This document shows positions 37,678 to 47,085 of a stretch of DNA of 64,000 bases, piece by piece. Position 1 is the stretch's first letter, and the number at the start of each line of letters is the position of its first letter. The notes under the pieces are model-generated. The model was not told where the DNA came from and searched no databases. It saw only the letters and a list, made by a program, of their open reading frames with translations. The position numbers and the translations under genes were made by a program. Source of the stretch: Rhodococcus rhodochrous (GTDB taxonomy: Bacteria; Actinomycetota; Actinomycetes; Mycobacteriales; Mycobacteriaceae); the NCBI RefSeq assembly GCF_014854695.1, contig NZ_CP027557.1:2108001-2172000 (forward strand), read 5' to 3'.

Positions 37678-40407
37678 GTGGCAAACAATCGAATAAACAT
37701 CGTCGTCGACCTCCTGGACAACGCATCTGACGGACTGAAGAAGCTCGTCAAGAATGTCGCCGGAGCACAACAAGAGCAGTCTGCAGCCGCACGTGCTGCC
37801 GCAGACGACTTCAAGTCCAACTTTGGGTTCATCGAAACCGCGGCTAAGGCCGCGAGTGCCGCAGTTGTCGCGGCAGGCACAGGCCTATTGGCGTTCGGAA
37901 TGAAGAGCGCCACCGAACTGCAGGTCACTGCAGCATCATTCCGGGCACTCACCGGAGACGCCAAGGTCGCGAAGGAACTGTTCGCAGACCTGTACGACTT
38001 CGCTCGGGGCACCCCGTTCGCCTTCCCTGACGTAGCCGCAGCCGGCAAAACCCTGATGGGCTACGGACGTACTGCCCAAGAGGTGAAGTCCGACATCCAA
38101 ACACTCGGCGGCATGGTTGCGACGACCGGTGCTGATTGGCAGCGGCTCGCAGTCGTGTACGGCCAGGTGAATGCAGCCGGCAAGCTCTACGCCCAGGACG
38201 CGCTCCAGCTCATCGAGAACGGCGTGCCGATTACTACGGCGCTCGCCGACAAGCTTGGGGTCTCAATTCAGGACGTCAAGAAGAAGATGGAAGACGGCGA
38301 GATCTCCGCGCAGCTGTTCAATGAAGCGATGCGCGACATGGTGCCAGCCGATGCCATCGCGCAGATGAGCAACACCATGACCGGGCGACTCTCCGGACTG
38401 ACGGGCTCAATCCGAAGCCTGGCCTTCTCTTTGGTGGGGATCGATTACTCGAAGTTCGACGAAGGCGAACCGCTCCTCGTCAAGCAGGGCGGTTTGTTCG
38501 ACCGGGTGACGAAAGCAGTAGAACAGTTCGCCAAGGCACTCGGAGACCCGCAGCTCAAGGCAGCGGCCGTCCAGATTGGTGACGGGCTCGCAAGCATCGT
38601 CGAGAACGGTGGACGGTTACTGGTGGACACGCTGAAGTGGTTGGCGGGCAACCTCGACACTGTCCGGGCTGCAGCAATCACGGCTGCTGCGGCATTCGCC
38701 GCGTTCAAGGTAGGCAAGATCGTCACGGACTTTGCCAAGCTCGCAGTGGAAGCAAAGTCCTTCTCAGGGATCATGTCCGCGATGGGGTGGAACCCCTGGA
38801 TTCTCGCCATTACCGGACTTGTGGGGGCGTTCGTGTTCCTACAAGAGAAGTTCGACATCGTGGGTAAGGCTGCAGATGGCTTCAACAGTGCGGTGGAATG
38901 GACGTCGAAGACAGCTGGTGATCTTGCACAGCAGTTCAAGGGCGGTCTCGCCTCGGCTATTTCGACTGCTAAGGCAGGAGTCGATAGGTTCCGTGACGGA
39001 ATACAGAGTGCGCAACAGTGGCTCAAAGAACATGAAAGCGCGATCCGGGCTACGGCATTCGTGTTGAGTATGATCTTCGGACCGGCGCTGGTACGGGTCG
39101 GCGCACAAGCGACTGCAACTGGCGCGCTTGTAGTCGCGTCAGCGGTGAAATCATCTGCAGCGTGGGTAGCTGCCGCGGCTTCATCAACAGCAGCGTGGGT
39201 AGGAGGTCTATATCCCGCGTCGAAGGCTGCGGGTGTCGCGGCACTCCGCCTTGCCGACAGTGCTCTAGCGGCAGCTGCGGCATGGGTTCGTCAGGCGGAA
39301 GCGGCGACAGTGGCATGGGTGACATCTCACGCGAAGATGGCTGCCGCTGCCGCCGCTCACGCAGCGAAGTCAGTTGCTTCTGCCGCGCTTGCCGGCCATA
39401 AGTGGCTTTTCGAGAGCACCAGGGTGGGGACCGCATGGCTACTGTCGTTCGCGGGTATGAACCGAGCCGCAATCGCTTTTGGCGGCACGTCAATCGCGCA
39501 AGCTGGAGCGACATCAGCGGCTCATGTCGCATCCGCAGCACGAACGGCTATCGCTTGGACAGCTGCCCACGTCGCAATATTTGGTGCGATCGGTCTCGTC
39601 GCTGTGTCAGTTGCTGGACTGATTTCAATGTTCTGGAAAGCTCAAGCGCAGAACGATGCGACCGCTGCTGCAGTCGCCAGGCATAAATCAGCCCAAGACG
39701 CGCTCGCTCAGGCAAACCGTGACGCCAAGCTCGCCCAAGACGCACTCAACGGATCTGTACTTGCTGCAGAAGGCTCAGCTTTGGCCGTCGAACGCGCACA
39801 ACGTACGTACAACGAGACGGTGGCACAGTACGGCCCTAAATCGCTTGAAGCACGTGAGGCAGCGCACCAGCTTCGGGAAGCGGAGCAGCGGTTGGCTCAA
39901 GCGAATGAGGACGTGAAGAACAAGACTCAAGAGAAACAAGCCGCTGAGTCGGAGGCCGCTAAGAAGCGTGACGAGCTCACGAAGGCAGAGGCGGTGAAGC
40001 AGGCGGCGTTGAACCAAACGCGGGATGCAGCCAATAACGCCGCTGGTGGCTTCCGCAACATCGGTCTTTCAATCGACGAACTCAATAGAAAAGAAGTGAA
40101 ACCCAAAGGCTTCGACGCGAACTCAAGTCCGCTCACCATGGGCAAAGTACTCGGCAAGAACGCCAGCGGTACCGCCTACTGGCAGGGTGGCGCGACCCTT
40201 GTCGGTGAGAACGGCCCCGAGATTGTCCGCCTGCCTCAAGGCGCGCAAGTCACTCCGGCTTACCGCACCCGTAATGAACTGAATCAAGGCGGCGGGGGAG
40301 TCACCGTCAATATTACCGGCCCCGTGACGTTCGCTGACCGTACGGACATCGACTACTTCGCCGAACGACTTAACCGAGCCCAACGACTCGCACTGAAAGG
40401 AGCATAA
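37678..40407 (+). CDS. Tape measure protein
   Basis: The 909-aa protein starts with GTG 37678 (RINIVVDLLDNASDGLKKLV). It has the tape-measure N-terminal domain (ATELQVTAASFRALTGDAKV, then ARGTPFAFPDVAAAGKTLMG), a long Ala-rich helical body with hydrophobic stretches (about 280-660) and a C-terminal coiled coil. It sets tail length and enters the cell envelope during injection. The size is typical of a siphovirus with a medium-length tail. It follows the chaperone pair. Confidence 0.93.
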   Translation: MANNRINIVVDLLDNASDGLKKLVKNVAGAQQEQSAAARAAADDFKSNFGFIETAAKAASAAVVAAGTGLLAFGMKSATELQVTAASFRALTGDAKVAKELFADLYDFARGTPFAFPDVAAAGKTLMGYGRTAQEVKSDIQTLGGMVATTGADWQRLAVVYGQVNAAGKLYAQDALQLIENGVPITTALADKLGVSIQDVKKKMEDGEISAQLFNEAMRDMVPADAIAQMSNTMTGRLSGLTGSIRSLAFSLVGIDYSKFDEGEPLLVKQGGLFDRVTKAVEQFAKALGDPQLKAAAVQIGDGLASIVENGGRLLVDTLKWLAGNLDTVRAAAITAAAAFAAFKVGKIVTDFAKLAVEAKSFSGIMSAMGWNPWILAITGLVGAFVFLQEKFDIVGKAADGFNSAVEWTSKTAGDLAQQFKGGLASAISTAKAGVDRFRDGIQSAQQWLKEHESAIRATAFVLSMIFGPALVRVGAQATATGALVVASAVKSSAAWVAAAASSTAAWVGGLYPASKAAGVAALRLADSALAAAAAWVRQAEAATVAWVTSHAKMAAAAAAHAAKSVASAALAGHKWLFESTRVGTAWLLSFAGMNRAAIAFGGTSIAQAGATSAAHVASAARTAIAWTAAHVAIFGAIGLVAVSVAGLISMFWKAQAQNDATAAAVARHKSAQDALAQANRDAKLAQDALNGSVLAAEGSALAVERAQRTYNETVAQYGPKSLEAREAAHQLREAEQRLAQANEDVKNKTQEKQAAESEAAKKRDELTKAEAVKQAALNQTRDAANNAAGGFRNIGLSIDELNRKEVKPKGFDANSSPLTMGKVLGKNASGTAYWQGGATLVGENGPEIVRLPQGAQVTPAYRTRNELNQGGGGVTVNITGPVTFADRTDIDYFAERLNRAQRLALKGA

Positions 40408-40409
40408 GT

Positions 40410-41183
40410 ATGAGCGCAATCCCCGTCACCTACGGCCCGTACAGCCTGCAGACGACCAACGTACGCACCACACGCACGAACGTCTTCTCTGCGCCCCGTA
40501 ACAACATCCAGGCGGACAAACTGGCGGAGTCCGACGGTGCCGTCATCGTCAAGGCGCAACTTGAACCGAAAGTCTTCACGGTAGAAGGCATCCTGCGTAC
40601 CGATTCCATCGAAGCCACCCAGCACCTGATGGATCAGTTCAAGGCCGCACTGAGCGTGCCGAACCAAGCCCTCGATATCCAGTACGCGGGGGACACTCGC
40701 CGCTTCATCTCGACGGCCCAGAACATCATGCTCGCCAACGACCGGGGACTGGCTTCTGCCGGCTTCTCCGTGGAATTCCTGTGCCCAAGCGGGGTAGGAA
40801 CGGACACCTACGCCAGCACCCTGCTTGCCCCGACCGCAATCACGACTTCGACCGCCTCGCTGGGCGTGAACATCGGCGGGACGTACCAGGCGGAGCCGAC
40901 GATTGTCCTGACGATCAACACCCTTACCGGGGGCACGAACAAGACGGTGACCGTGACGAATGACGTGACTCGACGCGGTGTTGCGGTGACGCGGGATTGG
41001 ACTGCCGGGGACAAGCTTGAGATCGACACGCTCGGCAAACGCATCTACGTGAACAACATCCCGATGGACTTCATAGGGCAGTTCCCGGTATGGGAGCCGG
41101 GTCCAGGCAGCATCGGCGTGATGGATGACTTCGGTGCGCGGGACATGACGATCGGCGTGGAGTATGTGCGGCGATGGCTCTAG
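40410..41183 (+). CDS. Distal tail protein (Dit-like)
   Basis: The 257-aa protein directly follows the tape measure, the constant site of Dit. An N-terminal beta domain (VFTVEGILRTDSIEATQHLM) and a C-terminal galectin-like beta domain are suggested by the sequence pattern (TIVLTINTLTGGTNKTVTVT). It would cap the tail tube and hold the tip. Confidence 0.75.
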   Translation: MSAIPVTYGPYSLQTTNVRTTRTNVFSAPRNNIQADKLAESDGAVIVKAQLEPKVFTVEGILRTDSIEATQHLMDQFKAALSVPNQALDIQYAGDTRRFISTAQNIMLANDRGLASAGFSVEFLCPSGVGTDTYASTLLAPTAITTSTASLGVNIGGTYQAEPTIVLTINTLTGGTNKTVTVTNDVTRRGVAVTRDWTAGDKLEIDTLGKRIYVNNIPMDFIGQFPVWEPGPGSIGVMDDFGARDMTIGVEYVRRWL

Positions 41184-41239
41184 GCGATAGAGGGGCGCTG
41201 CCATATATTGAGGAAAAGCAGTAAACAGGAAACACGTAT

Positions 41240-41641
41240 ATGCCACTGTATGATAAAGGGCGAGAAGGATTTTTAGACGGATCGATCTCTTGGACGAATG
41301 ACAACATCAAGGCCGTGCTTGTCGATACAGGCGCGTACACGGTGAACGCTGCAACTCACGCGAACCTGAGTGACATCCCTATGCCGGCGCGGATCGCGAC
41401 GAGCGGCAACCTGACCGGTAAGACGGCAACGGCAGGTGTAGCGGATGCAGCAGACGTGACGCTGACCGGCGTATCAGGTGCCAGCGCCGAAATGGTTGTG
41501 CTGTACAAGGATACGGGCACGGCGAGCACATCGCGATTGATCTGGTACACCACCTCAGCCACCGGGCTTCCGGTGACACCGAACTCTGGCGACATCAATC
41601 TGGCCTGGGGCAATACCGCTAACCGAATCTTCAAGCTGTAG
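41240..41641 (+). CDS. Minor tail structural protein
   Basis: The 133-aa beta-rich protein is of a kind common in actinophages (KGREGFLDGSISWTNDNIKA, VLVDTGAYTVNAATHANLSD), often near tail tip genes. GGAAA precedes the ATG. CCATATATTGAG lies about 28 nt upstream, shared with the 35869 gene and possibly a late promoter or leader element. Confidence 0.65.
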   Translation: MPLYDKGREGFLDGSISWTNDNIKAVLVDTGAYTVNAATHANLSDIPMPARIATSGNLTGKTATAGVADAADVTLTGVSGASAEMVVLYKDTGTASTSRLIWYTTSATGLPVTPNSGDINLAWGNTANRIFKL

Positions 41642-41654
41642 GGGGAGCGGCTAG

Positions 41655-44240
41655 GTGGCCAGTCGATATTGGGTAAATGGCTCAGGTACCTGGACCGACA
41701 CAAGCCACTGGTCTACGACCAGTGGGGGTGTTGGTGGCGCGAGTGTCCCTACACGAAACGATGATGTCTACCTCGATCAGCCAGTGACGGTGACGGTAGA
41801 TGCGACGGCTGAGTGTCGAGCGCTCAGGCATACCAAAGGCACGTTCAACCTTGGATCACAGACACTCAGTGCTGCGTACTTCGACTCACGACTTGTGTCC
41901 GGTGCTGCCCGCGCGATCAACCTTGGCTCGGGCACACTCAATCTCGGCTGGCTCACGGGTTGGAGCAACGGTTACTTCCACTACGACAACCATGCACTGT
42001 TCTCATTCACGCCTGGCACGGCCACGATCAACGTTTATGTGCGGTATGCCGGGAGCAACAGCATCACTGTTCCTTCTGGCGGAAAAATACACGCCCTCAA
42101 CATATATTTCGGCCACCAAATGGCCGGTGACGCGACATTACAGATAACAGCCTTCGGTACGCGTCAGTACGGCACCTTTACGGCTCAGTCGCTCAGCAAT
42201 GGCAATCACACTCTCCAGTTCACTCACGGATCGACCAGTACGTTCGATGACTTCTTAGTGAACGGGTCATCGTCGCACCCGCTCAAGCTCAGATCATGGG
42301 TTGCAGGAGACCAGTACACGTTATCGAGCGCGGGCTATATCAACGTCTCATATGTCGACATCAAGGATTCCGCCGCTACCGGTGGGGCCACCTGGAGCGC
42401 GTATAACTCCACGAACTCCGGCAACAACACCGGCTGGAACTTCATCGGCCCTTCGCTACCGGTAGCCAACTTCAGTGCCTCACCTACGAGTGGTCCCACG
42501 GCATTGACCGTGAACTTCACGGACACCAGCACCGGCATCCCAACATCGTGGCTCTGGAACTTCGGAGACGGCACGACCAGCACCGCACAGAATCCAACGA
42601 AGACGTACACCGCGGCAGGTAGCTACACGGTCAGCTTGAAAGTCACCAATTCCCTTGGCACCACGACGAAGGCGTTGGCCGGCTTCATCTCGGTGTCCGT
42701 GAAGACGATCAGCAACCTCGGGGGCGATGCCACCGCAGAAGCCGATGGCACCTTAACCGTGAAGCCTGGTGCGATTACCCTGACGCTCGGGGGAGATGCT
42801 TCGGAAGCAGAAGACGGGATGCCCCACTTCACGTACAACGTCTGGGATGCCGGAGGGGACGCGTCTGCAGCGGCAGACGGCGAGCTCACCGTCGAACAAG
42901 GCCCGCCCCCTCCACCTGGCGAATTGGATTGGTCGAATCTCGGTACAGAGAACAAGAAGGAATACATCTACAAGGTCCGCCGCCCGGATGGCAGCTACTA
43001 CGGCGTATGGAACGACGTGAAGGACGATCCGGAGTGGACGCAGCAGATCAACACCCCAGGAACCACGACGACGGTGCTGCTCGCTCGTTCAGCTAATCAG
43101 ACGATTCAAGTACGCGAACCATTGGTTGATCACACGGGCGAACCGTATGTGGACCAGGACGGCGAGGCCTACTATATCACCAGCGAAACCTCGAACACCG
43201 TAGGCGAAGACACTGACGTGCAGATGGGCTACCTGGTGGATATCTACGCGGTGTACGGCGGGTATGAGGAGCTGGTCGATCAAGACGGCGTGCCGTACGT
43301 GGATCAGGATGGGAATCCGTACATTGTCTCGACCGGTGCTCCGATGGGCCGGCGCGTGTTCAGCGGCAAGATCATCGACTACGAAGCGAGCTACGGGGAA
43401 ACGACTGGCGTGACCGTGACGATCGAGAGCCATGGGATAGGGCTTGCCACGGATGACTTCGTGCGGGCGGGGAGCGCGACGACGGTGATCTACAGCGCGC
43501 AGCCGCCTGAGGAGATCCTCAAGACGGTGCTCGACACCGACCCCGGCGAGATGACGTGGTCGAACGACTCCATCGACGCCACCGGCCTGAGCATCACGCA
43601 GAAGTTCCAACTCAACACCAAGCTCGAAGCCGTGAAGGGCCTGTACAACCAATCGCCTGAAGGGTGGTACTGGTACGGGAACGTGGCGGACAACCTGATC
43701 TATCTGAAGGAAGTCGCCACCGAGCCGCATCATGTGTTCACGAAACGCAAAGACATCAAGGTCATCAACCCGAAGCAGTCGATCGAGAACCTGATCAACG
43801 TGGTGCACGTGATCGGCGGGGAGACGAGTCCCGGTGGCCCACAGCTGTATAAGGAGTACATCGATATCACGAGCGTGATGCAGTGGGGCCGGAAGGTACA
43901 CCGCATTACCGACCGGCGTATCACATTGGAGGCCACGGCCCAGCGCTACGCCCAGAAGATGATGAGCCTCTACAGCCAGCCGATCTACACCACCACGCTT
44001 GAGGTGAGTAGTGGGGCGTATGACATCGAGACGATCCAGCTTGGGCAGATGGTGGGCTTTCGGAACTTCGACAACTTCATCGACGGCTTGGTCCTGCAGA
44101 TCGTGAGCCTGAGCTACACGCCGCGAAAAGTGACCGTGCAGCTTGGAGGAGTGCTCGATAGCCAGCAGAGAATCGTGGCGGATATTCAGGAGACCCTGTT
44201 GAACGAGCAATTCGAGAAGATCCCTACTTCACCAAGCTAA
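41655..44240 (+). CDS. Tail tip/baseplate hub protein with N-terminal beta-solenoid-like and PKD domains
   Basis: The 861-aa protein starts with GTG 41655 after GGGGGAG. Residues 1 to about 270 are Ser/Thr-rich beta repeats (ASRYWVNGSGTWTDTSHWST). Residues about 275-350 form a PKD domain (FTDTSTGIPTSWLWNFGDGT). Short Gly/Asp/Ala repeats follow. The C-terminal half is a tail-hub domain (SITQKFQLNTKLEAVKGLYN, WYWYGNVADNLIYLKEV). PKD and N-terminal domains likely bind surface sugars, so attachment and hub functions are fused. Confidence 0.8.
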   Translation: MASRYWVNGSGTWTDTSHWSTTSGGVGGASVPTRNDDVYLDQPVTVTVDATAECRALRHTKGTFNLGSQTLSAAYFDSRLVSGAARAINLGSGTLNLGWLTGWSNGYFHYDNHALFSFTPGTATINVYVRYAGSNSITVPSGGKIHALNIYFGHQMAGDATLQITAFGTRQYGTFTAQSLSNGNHTLQFTHGSTSTFDDFLVNGSSSHPLKLRSWVAGDQYTLSSAGYINVSYVDIKDSAATGGATWSAYNSTNSGNNTGWNFIGPSLPVANFSASPTSGPTALTVNFTDTSTGIPTSWLWNFGDGTTSTAQNPTKTYTAAGSYTVSLKVTNSLGTTTKALAGFISVSVKTISNLGGDATAEADGTLTVKPGAITLTLGGDASEAEDGMPHFTYNVWDAGGDASAAADGELTVEQGPPPPPGELDWSNLGTENKKEYIYKVRRPDGSYYGVWNDVKDDPEWTQQINTPGTTTTVLLARSANQTIQVREPLVDHTGEPYVDQDGEAYYITSETSNTVGEDTDVQMGYLVDIYAVYGGYEELVDQDGVPYVDQDGNPYIVSTGAPMGRRVFSGKIIDYEASYGETTGVTVTIESHGIGLATDDFVRAGSATTVIYSAQPPEEILKTVLDTDPGEMTWSNDSIDATGLSITQKFQLNTKLEAVKGLYNQSPEGWYWYGNVADNLIYLKEVATEPHHVFTKRKDIKVINPKQSIENLINVVHVIGGETSPGGPQLYKEYIDITSVMQWGRKVHRITDRRITLEATAQRYAQKMMSLYSQPIYTTTLEVSSGAYDIETIQLGQMVGFRNFDNFIDGLVLQIVSLSYTPRKVTVQLGGVLDSQQRIVADIQETLLNEQFEKIPTSPS

Positions 44241-44278
44241 GGGTCTGTTATATTACGAACAAAGAGGAACAATTACAT

Positions 44279-44818
44279 ATGGCAAAACAGTTTACCGACC
44301 AACCGCTACTACCTACCGCTGATGCGGGTGATGTACTCCCGATTCGCGATGTGTCTGCCGGGGTGGATAAGCGGACGACGGTGGCGGGGTTGGCGCCGGG
44401 GGTGGCGGAGAATATCCCAGCCGGTGCCATCACTCCAGCGATGCGAGGTGATGGATATAAAATCGGCACCATTGCTAGCTCGACAGTAAGCACGACGGGC
44501 AACAAGTCGATTACTGGTGTCGGATTTAAGCCAAAACTTGTTCGCTTAGGTGTCCTAGAGAGTAACATGACAGGATTCCCCGCATTAACTGACGGTGGTT
44601 TTACCGCAGATGCACAGTACTGTCGCGGATGGGTTGCTGACCCTGGAGCAGGTCAGTGGTATCGCTGGAGTAGCACGTCCTATTGTCTGCAGCGCTATAA
44701 CGCCACCGGTGGCACACCAATGCTGCAAATTGCTAAGGTCTCAATGGACAACGACGGGTTCACGATCAATGTATCAAACGCCTCAAACCTGGCGTTATTT
44801 TACGAGGCGTACGCATAA
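44279..44818 (+). CDS. Tail-associated structural protein
   Basis: The 179-aa protein begins with a segment typical of the start of phage fibre proteins (LLPTADAGDVLPIRDVSAGV) and continues as a beta-rich domain with Trp/Tyr-rich loops (GWVADPGAGQWYRWSSTSYC). It follows the hub gene and is probably a small fibre or receptor-binding component. GAGGAA lies before the ATG. Confidence 0.65.
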   Translation: MAKQFTDQPLLPTADAGDVLPIRDVSAGVDKRTTVAGLAPGVAENIPAGAITPAMRGDGYKIGTIASSTVSTTGNKSITGVGFKPKLVRLGVLESNMTGFPALTDGGFTADAQYCRGWVADPGAGQWYRWSSTSYCLQRYNATGGTPMLQIAKVSMDNDGFTINVSNASNLALFYEAYA

Positions 44819-44827
44819 GGGGATCTC

Positions 44828-45181
44828 ATGCCAGACCGTGAACTCCCCGTTAAACGCTACGAACTAGAGGCCGTCACCAAAGAGTTGACGGACTTTATTG
44901 CGCAGGCGAGCCGGGATCGCACCCTTGATCGCGAGCAGGCGGCGAAGGATAGTGCGGAGATAAAGGCGCTACTGAAAGAGAACAATGAGATCATGCGCGA
45001 GGCTTTAGCCGAGCTAAGGGCTGAGGTACGCAACGACTACGTGAAAAAAGATGAGCTGACTATCAAGCTCTCACCGTACGAGCCGATCCGCAAGTTCTTC
45101 TGGTGGGTAGCGGGCGGCATGGGGGTGATGTTCCTTGCCACGTTGTATCAGCTCCTTATCAATGGAGTGAAGACGCTATGA
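44828..45181 (+). CDS. Holin-like/XhlA-type membrane protein
   Basis: The 117-aa protein has a long charged coiled coil (about 10-85) and one C-terminal membrane segment (FFWWVAGGMGVMFLATLYQL). This is the layout of XhlA-like lysis accessory proteins. It opens the lysis region; its stop overlaps the next start (ATGA). Actual role untested. Confidence 0.65.
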   Translation: MPDRELPVKRYELEAVTKELTDFIAQASRDRTLDREQAAKDSAEIKALLKENNEIMREALAELRAEVRNDYVKKDELTIKLSPYEPIRKFFWWVAGGMGVMFLATLYQLLINGVKTL

Positions 45182-45849
45182 AGGTGTCGCGTAAAGCATT
45201 AGTGCGAACTGGATTAGGCGTAGCCGTAGCGACACTCATCGTTGGCGTCATCTGGGGCAATGTCTATGTGACCAACAAGGCACTCGAACAAGACCGTGAC
45301 CCGGTAACTATTACGCCGACGACGCCGGTCAAGGGGGAGCAGGGCGCGCAGGGACCAAAGGGCGATAAGGGCGACCGCCCGAGCCCACAGGAAGTCCGAC
45401 AAGCCGTCGCAGACTACTGCGCACAGTCCGGGCTCTGTGAAGGCAAGGCTCCAAGTGCCTCAGTAGTCTATGCCGCGGTGACCCGCTACTGTGCGGAGAA
45501 CCGATGTCAAGGAGAAGCCGGAGTCGCAGGTAAAGATGGGACTTCAGGCGCAGCGGGACGTGACGGTAGGGACGCTGTACCAGTTACGGATGCGCAGATC
45601 CAGCAACAGGTGACTGCATATTGCGCCTCGTTCGGATGCACCGGGCCGGCTGGAGCGGACGGTGAAGATGGTCTCCCAGGAGCGAGCGGCCGGACACCGG
45701 TCATCGCCTGTGTTCTTCGCAGCGGGGGACTGGCAGACACCCAATACGTAGCGTGGCGCTATGAAGACGAGCCAATCTCGGCATTCCGCAACATTTATCA
45801 AGTACCACCACTTGCTCCGTGTAGTGAGCCGGTGGATTTAAGAAACTAA
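45178..45849 (+). CDS. Membrane-anchored collagen-like protein
   Basis: An N-terminal membrane segment (about 10-30) is followed by Gly-X-Y tracts (GEQGAQGPKGDKGD, GEAGVAGKDGTSGAAGRDGR, GPAGADGEDGLPGAS). They alternate with three related Cys-containing modules (VRQAVADYCAQSGLCEG, VYAAVTRYCAENRCQG, IQQQVTAYCASFGCTG). The collagen-Cys pattern is seen in actinophage lysis or fibre genes. The ATG overlaps the previous stop. Confidence 0.7.
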   Translation: MKVSRKALVRTGLGVAVATLIVGVIWGNVYVTNKALEQDRDPVTITPTTPVKGEQGAQGPKGDKGDRPSPQEVRQAVADYCAQSGLCEGKAPSASVVYAAVTRYCAENRCQGEAGVAGKDGTSGAAGRDGRDAVPVTDAQIQQQVTAYCASFGCTGPAGADGEDGLPGASGRTPVIACVLRSGGLADTQYVAWRYEDEPISAFRNIYQVPPLAPCSEPVDLRN

Positions 45850-45860
45850 GGGGGTAATAT

Positions 45861-46715
45861 ATGGCATTTAGATGGCCACTCAACAAGTTCACAATCAGTC
45901 AAGGGTTTGGTGGTAATGCCGCCTACTACAAGCAGTTCGGCCAATCAGGCCACAACGGTATAGACCTTGCCGCAAACAACGGCGAACCTGTCTACGCGGC
46001 AGACGAAGGTACGGTCTCGTACGAAGGGTGGGGGCAAAATCATTCGTGGATGGGAAGCCCCGCGGGCATCTGCGTTCTGATTCATCACGGGGGATCATAC
46101 GCTGGCTACGCTCATCTCAGCAGAACTGTAATCAATAAGGGGCAACGTGTCAGCAAGGGACAACTGATCGGCTACGTCGGTGCGACAGGTGCAGCCACAG
46201 GACCGCACCTGCACTTTGAAATGCTGCCTCTAAACCCGAACTTTAATAATGGGTTCGCTGGACGTATCAATATCACTCCATACATCGAGACCACACAGAA
46301 CGCCACGGACGCGCAGATCCAGCAAGCGTATCGAGACATCCTTGAACGTGATGCAGACGCGGGTGGAATTGCACATTACCGTAACTACCCAGTCGACTTT
46401 GTGCGAAGTGACCTCGCGAAATCCGCTGAGAAGCGACAACTCGAAGCTAATAAGGCTGCCGCAGCCCAAGCGGAGGCTAACCGTCGGGCTGAGGAAGCGC
46501 GAAAGGAAGCGGAACGCAAGGCAGCTGAAGAAGCCGCTCGCAAGGCACAGGAAGAGCTCGACCGTATCGCGGCTGAGGAAGAGGCGGCACGCCTAGCTGC
46601 CGAGCAGAAGGCGCACGACTACATGGCGATCGCTAACGAGAACAACACGATGCTCAAGCAGATTCTCACAATCGTGCAGGGTATCGCGGACAAGCTGACA
46701 AGTATTTTTAAGTAA
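45861..46715 (+). CDS. Endolysin: M23 peptidase with C-terminal coiled coil
   Basis: The 284-aa protein has an N-terminal M23 metallopeptidase domain with HNGID (H31, D35) and HLHFE (H116, H118), which cuts peptide bridges in peptidoglycan. Residues about 143-175 resemble a DUF4214-type module (DAQIQQAYRDILERDADAGG). The rest is an Ala/Glu coiled coil (about 185-255). No signal peptide is present, so release depends on the holin. GGGGG precedes the ATG. Confidence 0.88.
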   Translation: MAFRWPLNKFTISQGFGGNAAYYKQFGQSGHNGIDLAANNGEPVYAADEGTVSYEGWGQNHSWMGSPAGICVLIHHGGSYAGYAHLSRTVINKGQRVSKGQLIGYVGATGAATGPHLHFEMLPLNPNFNNGFAGRINITPYIETTQNATDAQIQQAYRDILERDADAGGIAHYRNYPVDFVRSDLAKSAEKRQLEANKAAAAQAEANRRAEEARKEAERKAAEEAARKAQEELDRIAAEEEAARLAAEQKAHDYMAIANENNTMLKQILTIVQGIADKLTSIFK

Positions 46716-46725
46716 GGAGGATCAT

Positions 46726-46920
46726 ATGAGCCACACGTATTCACAAGCAACGGCAAAACCAACCGCGAAGGTCGCAGCGACTGGTATCGCAGGGTCGATC
46801 GCCATCGTGTTGATCTGGGTCGCAGGTCTTGCGGGCATCGACATGCCGGCTGAAGTCGCCGCGGCAATCACGGCCATCATCGCGTTCGGTGCGGGCTACA
46901 TGAAGAAGTCCGAATCGTAA
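46726..46920 (+). CDS. Holin
   Basis: The 64-aa protein has a polar N-terminus (MSHTYSQATAKPTAKVAA), two hydrophobic segments (AGSIAIVLIWVAGLAG and AEVAAAITAIIAFGAGY) and a charged KKSES end, typical of small actinophage holins. It follows the endolysin by 10 nt with GGAGG upstream and ends the late operon before a strong terminator. Confidence 0.85.
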   Translation: MSHTYSQATAKPTAKVAATGIAGSIAIVLIWVAGLAGIDMPAEVAAAITAIIAFGAGYMKKSES

Positions 46921-46954
46921 ACCCAGCAGAACAACGCGTATTTAGTACCTATCG

Positions 46955-46983
46955 GAGCGCCTGACCTACCAGGCGCTCTTTTT
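46955..46983 (+). terminator. Intrinsic terminator of the late operon
   Basis: GAGCGCCTG (46955-46963) pairs perfectly with CAGGCGCTC (46970-46978) over a 6-nt loop and is followed by TTTTT. Confidence 0.92.
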
Positions 46984-47007
46984 GTGTCCAATGACGCACT
47001 GAATGAA

Positions 47008-47063
47008 CAAGTTGCTTGTACAGAGCCCTCAAGGCTCTTATGCTAACGTGAGCACAAAGTTTG
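47008..47063 (+). promoter_or_regulatory. Promoter of the Lsr2 gene with nested dyads
   Basis: TTGTAC (47016-47021), 17 bp, TATGCT (47039-47044). The whole spacer is a perfect dyad AGAGCC-N5-GGCTCT. ACAAG-TTG-CTTGT overlaps the -35 and ACAAA-G-TTTGT lies after the -10. Autoregulation or repressor control is likely. Confidence 0.65.
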
Positions 47064-47085
47064 TTCACATAGATGGGAGCCTGTA

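Noticed and set aside
37458-37730. Independent ATG-initiated frame after the G chaperone
   Set aside because: The -1 frame from the slippery heptamer is open across the whole interval and ends just before the tape measure gene, the expected GT arrangement. The ATG frame has no ribosome site.
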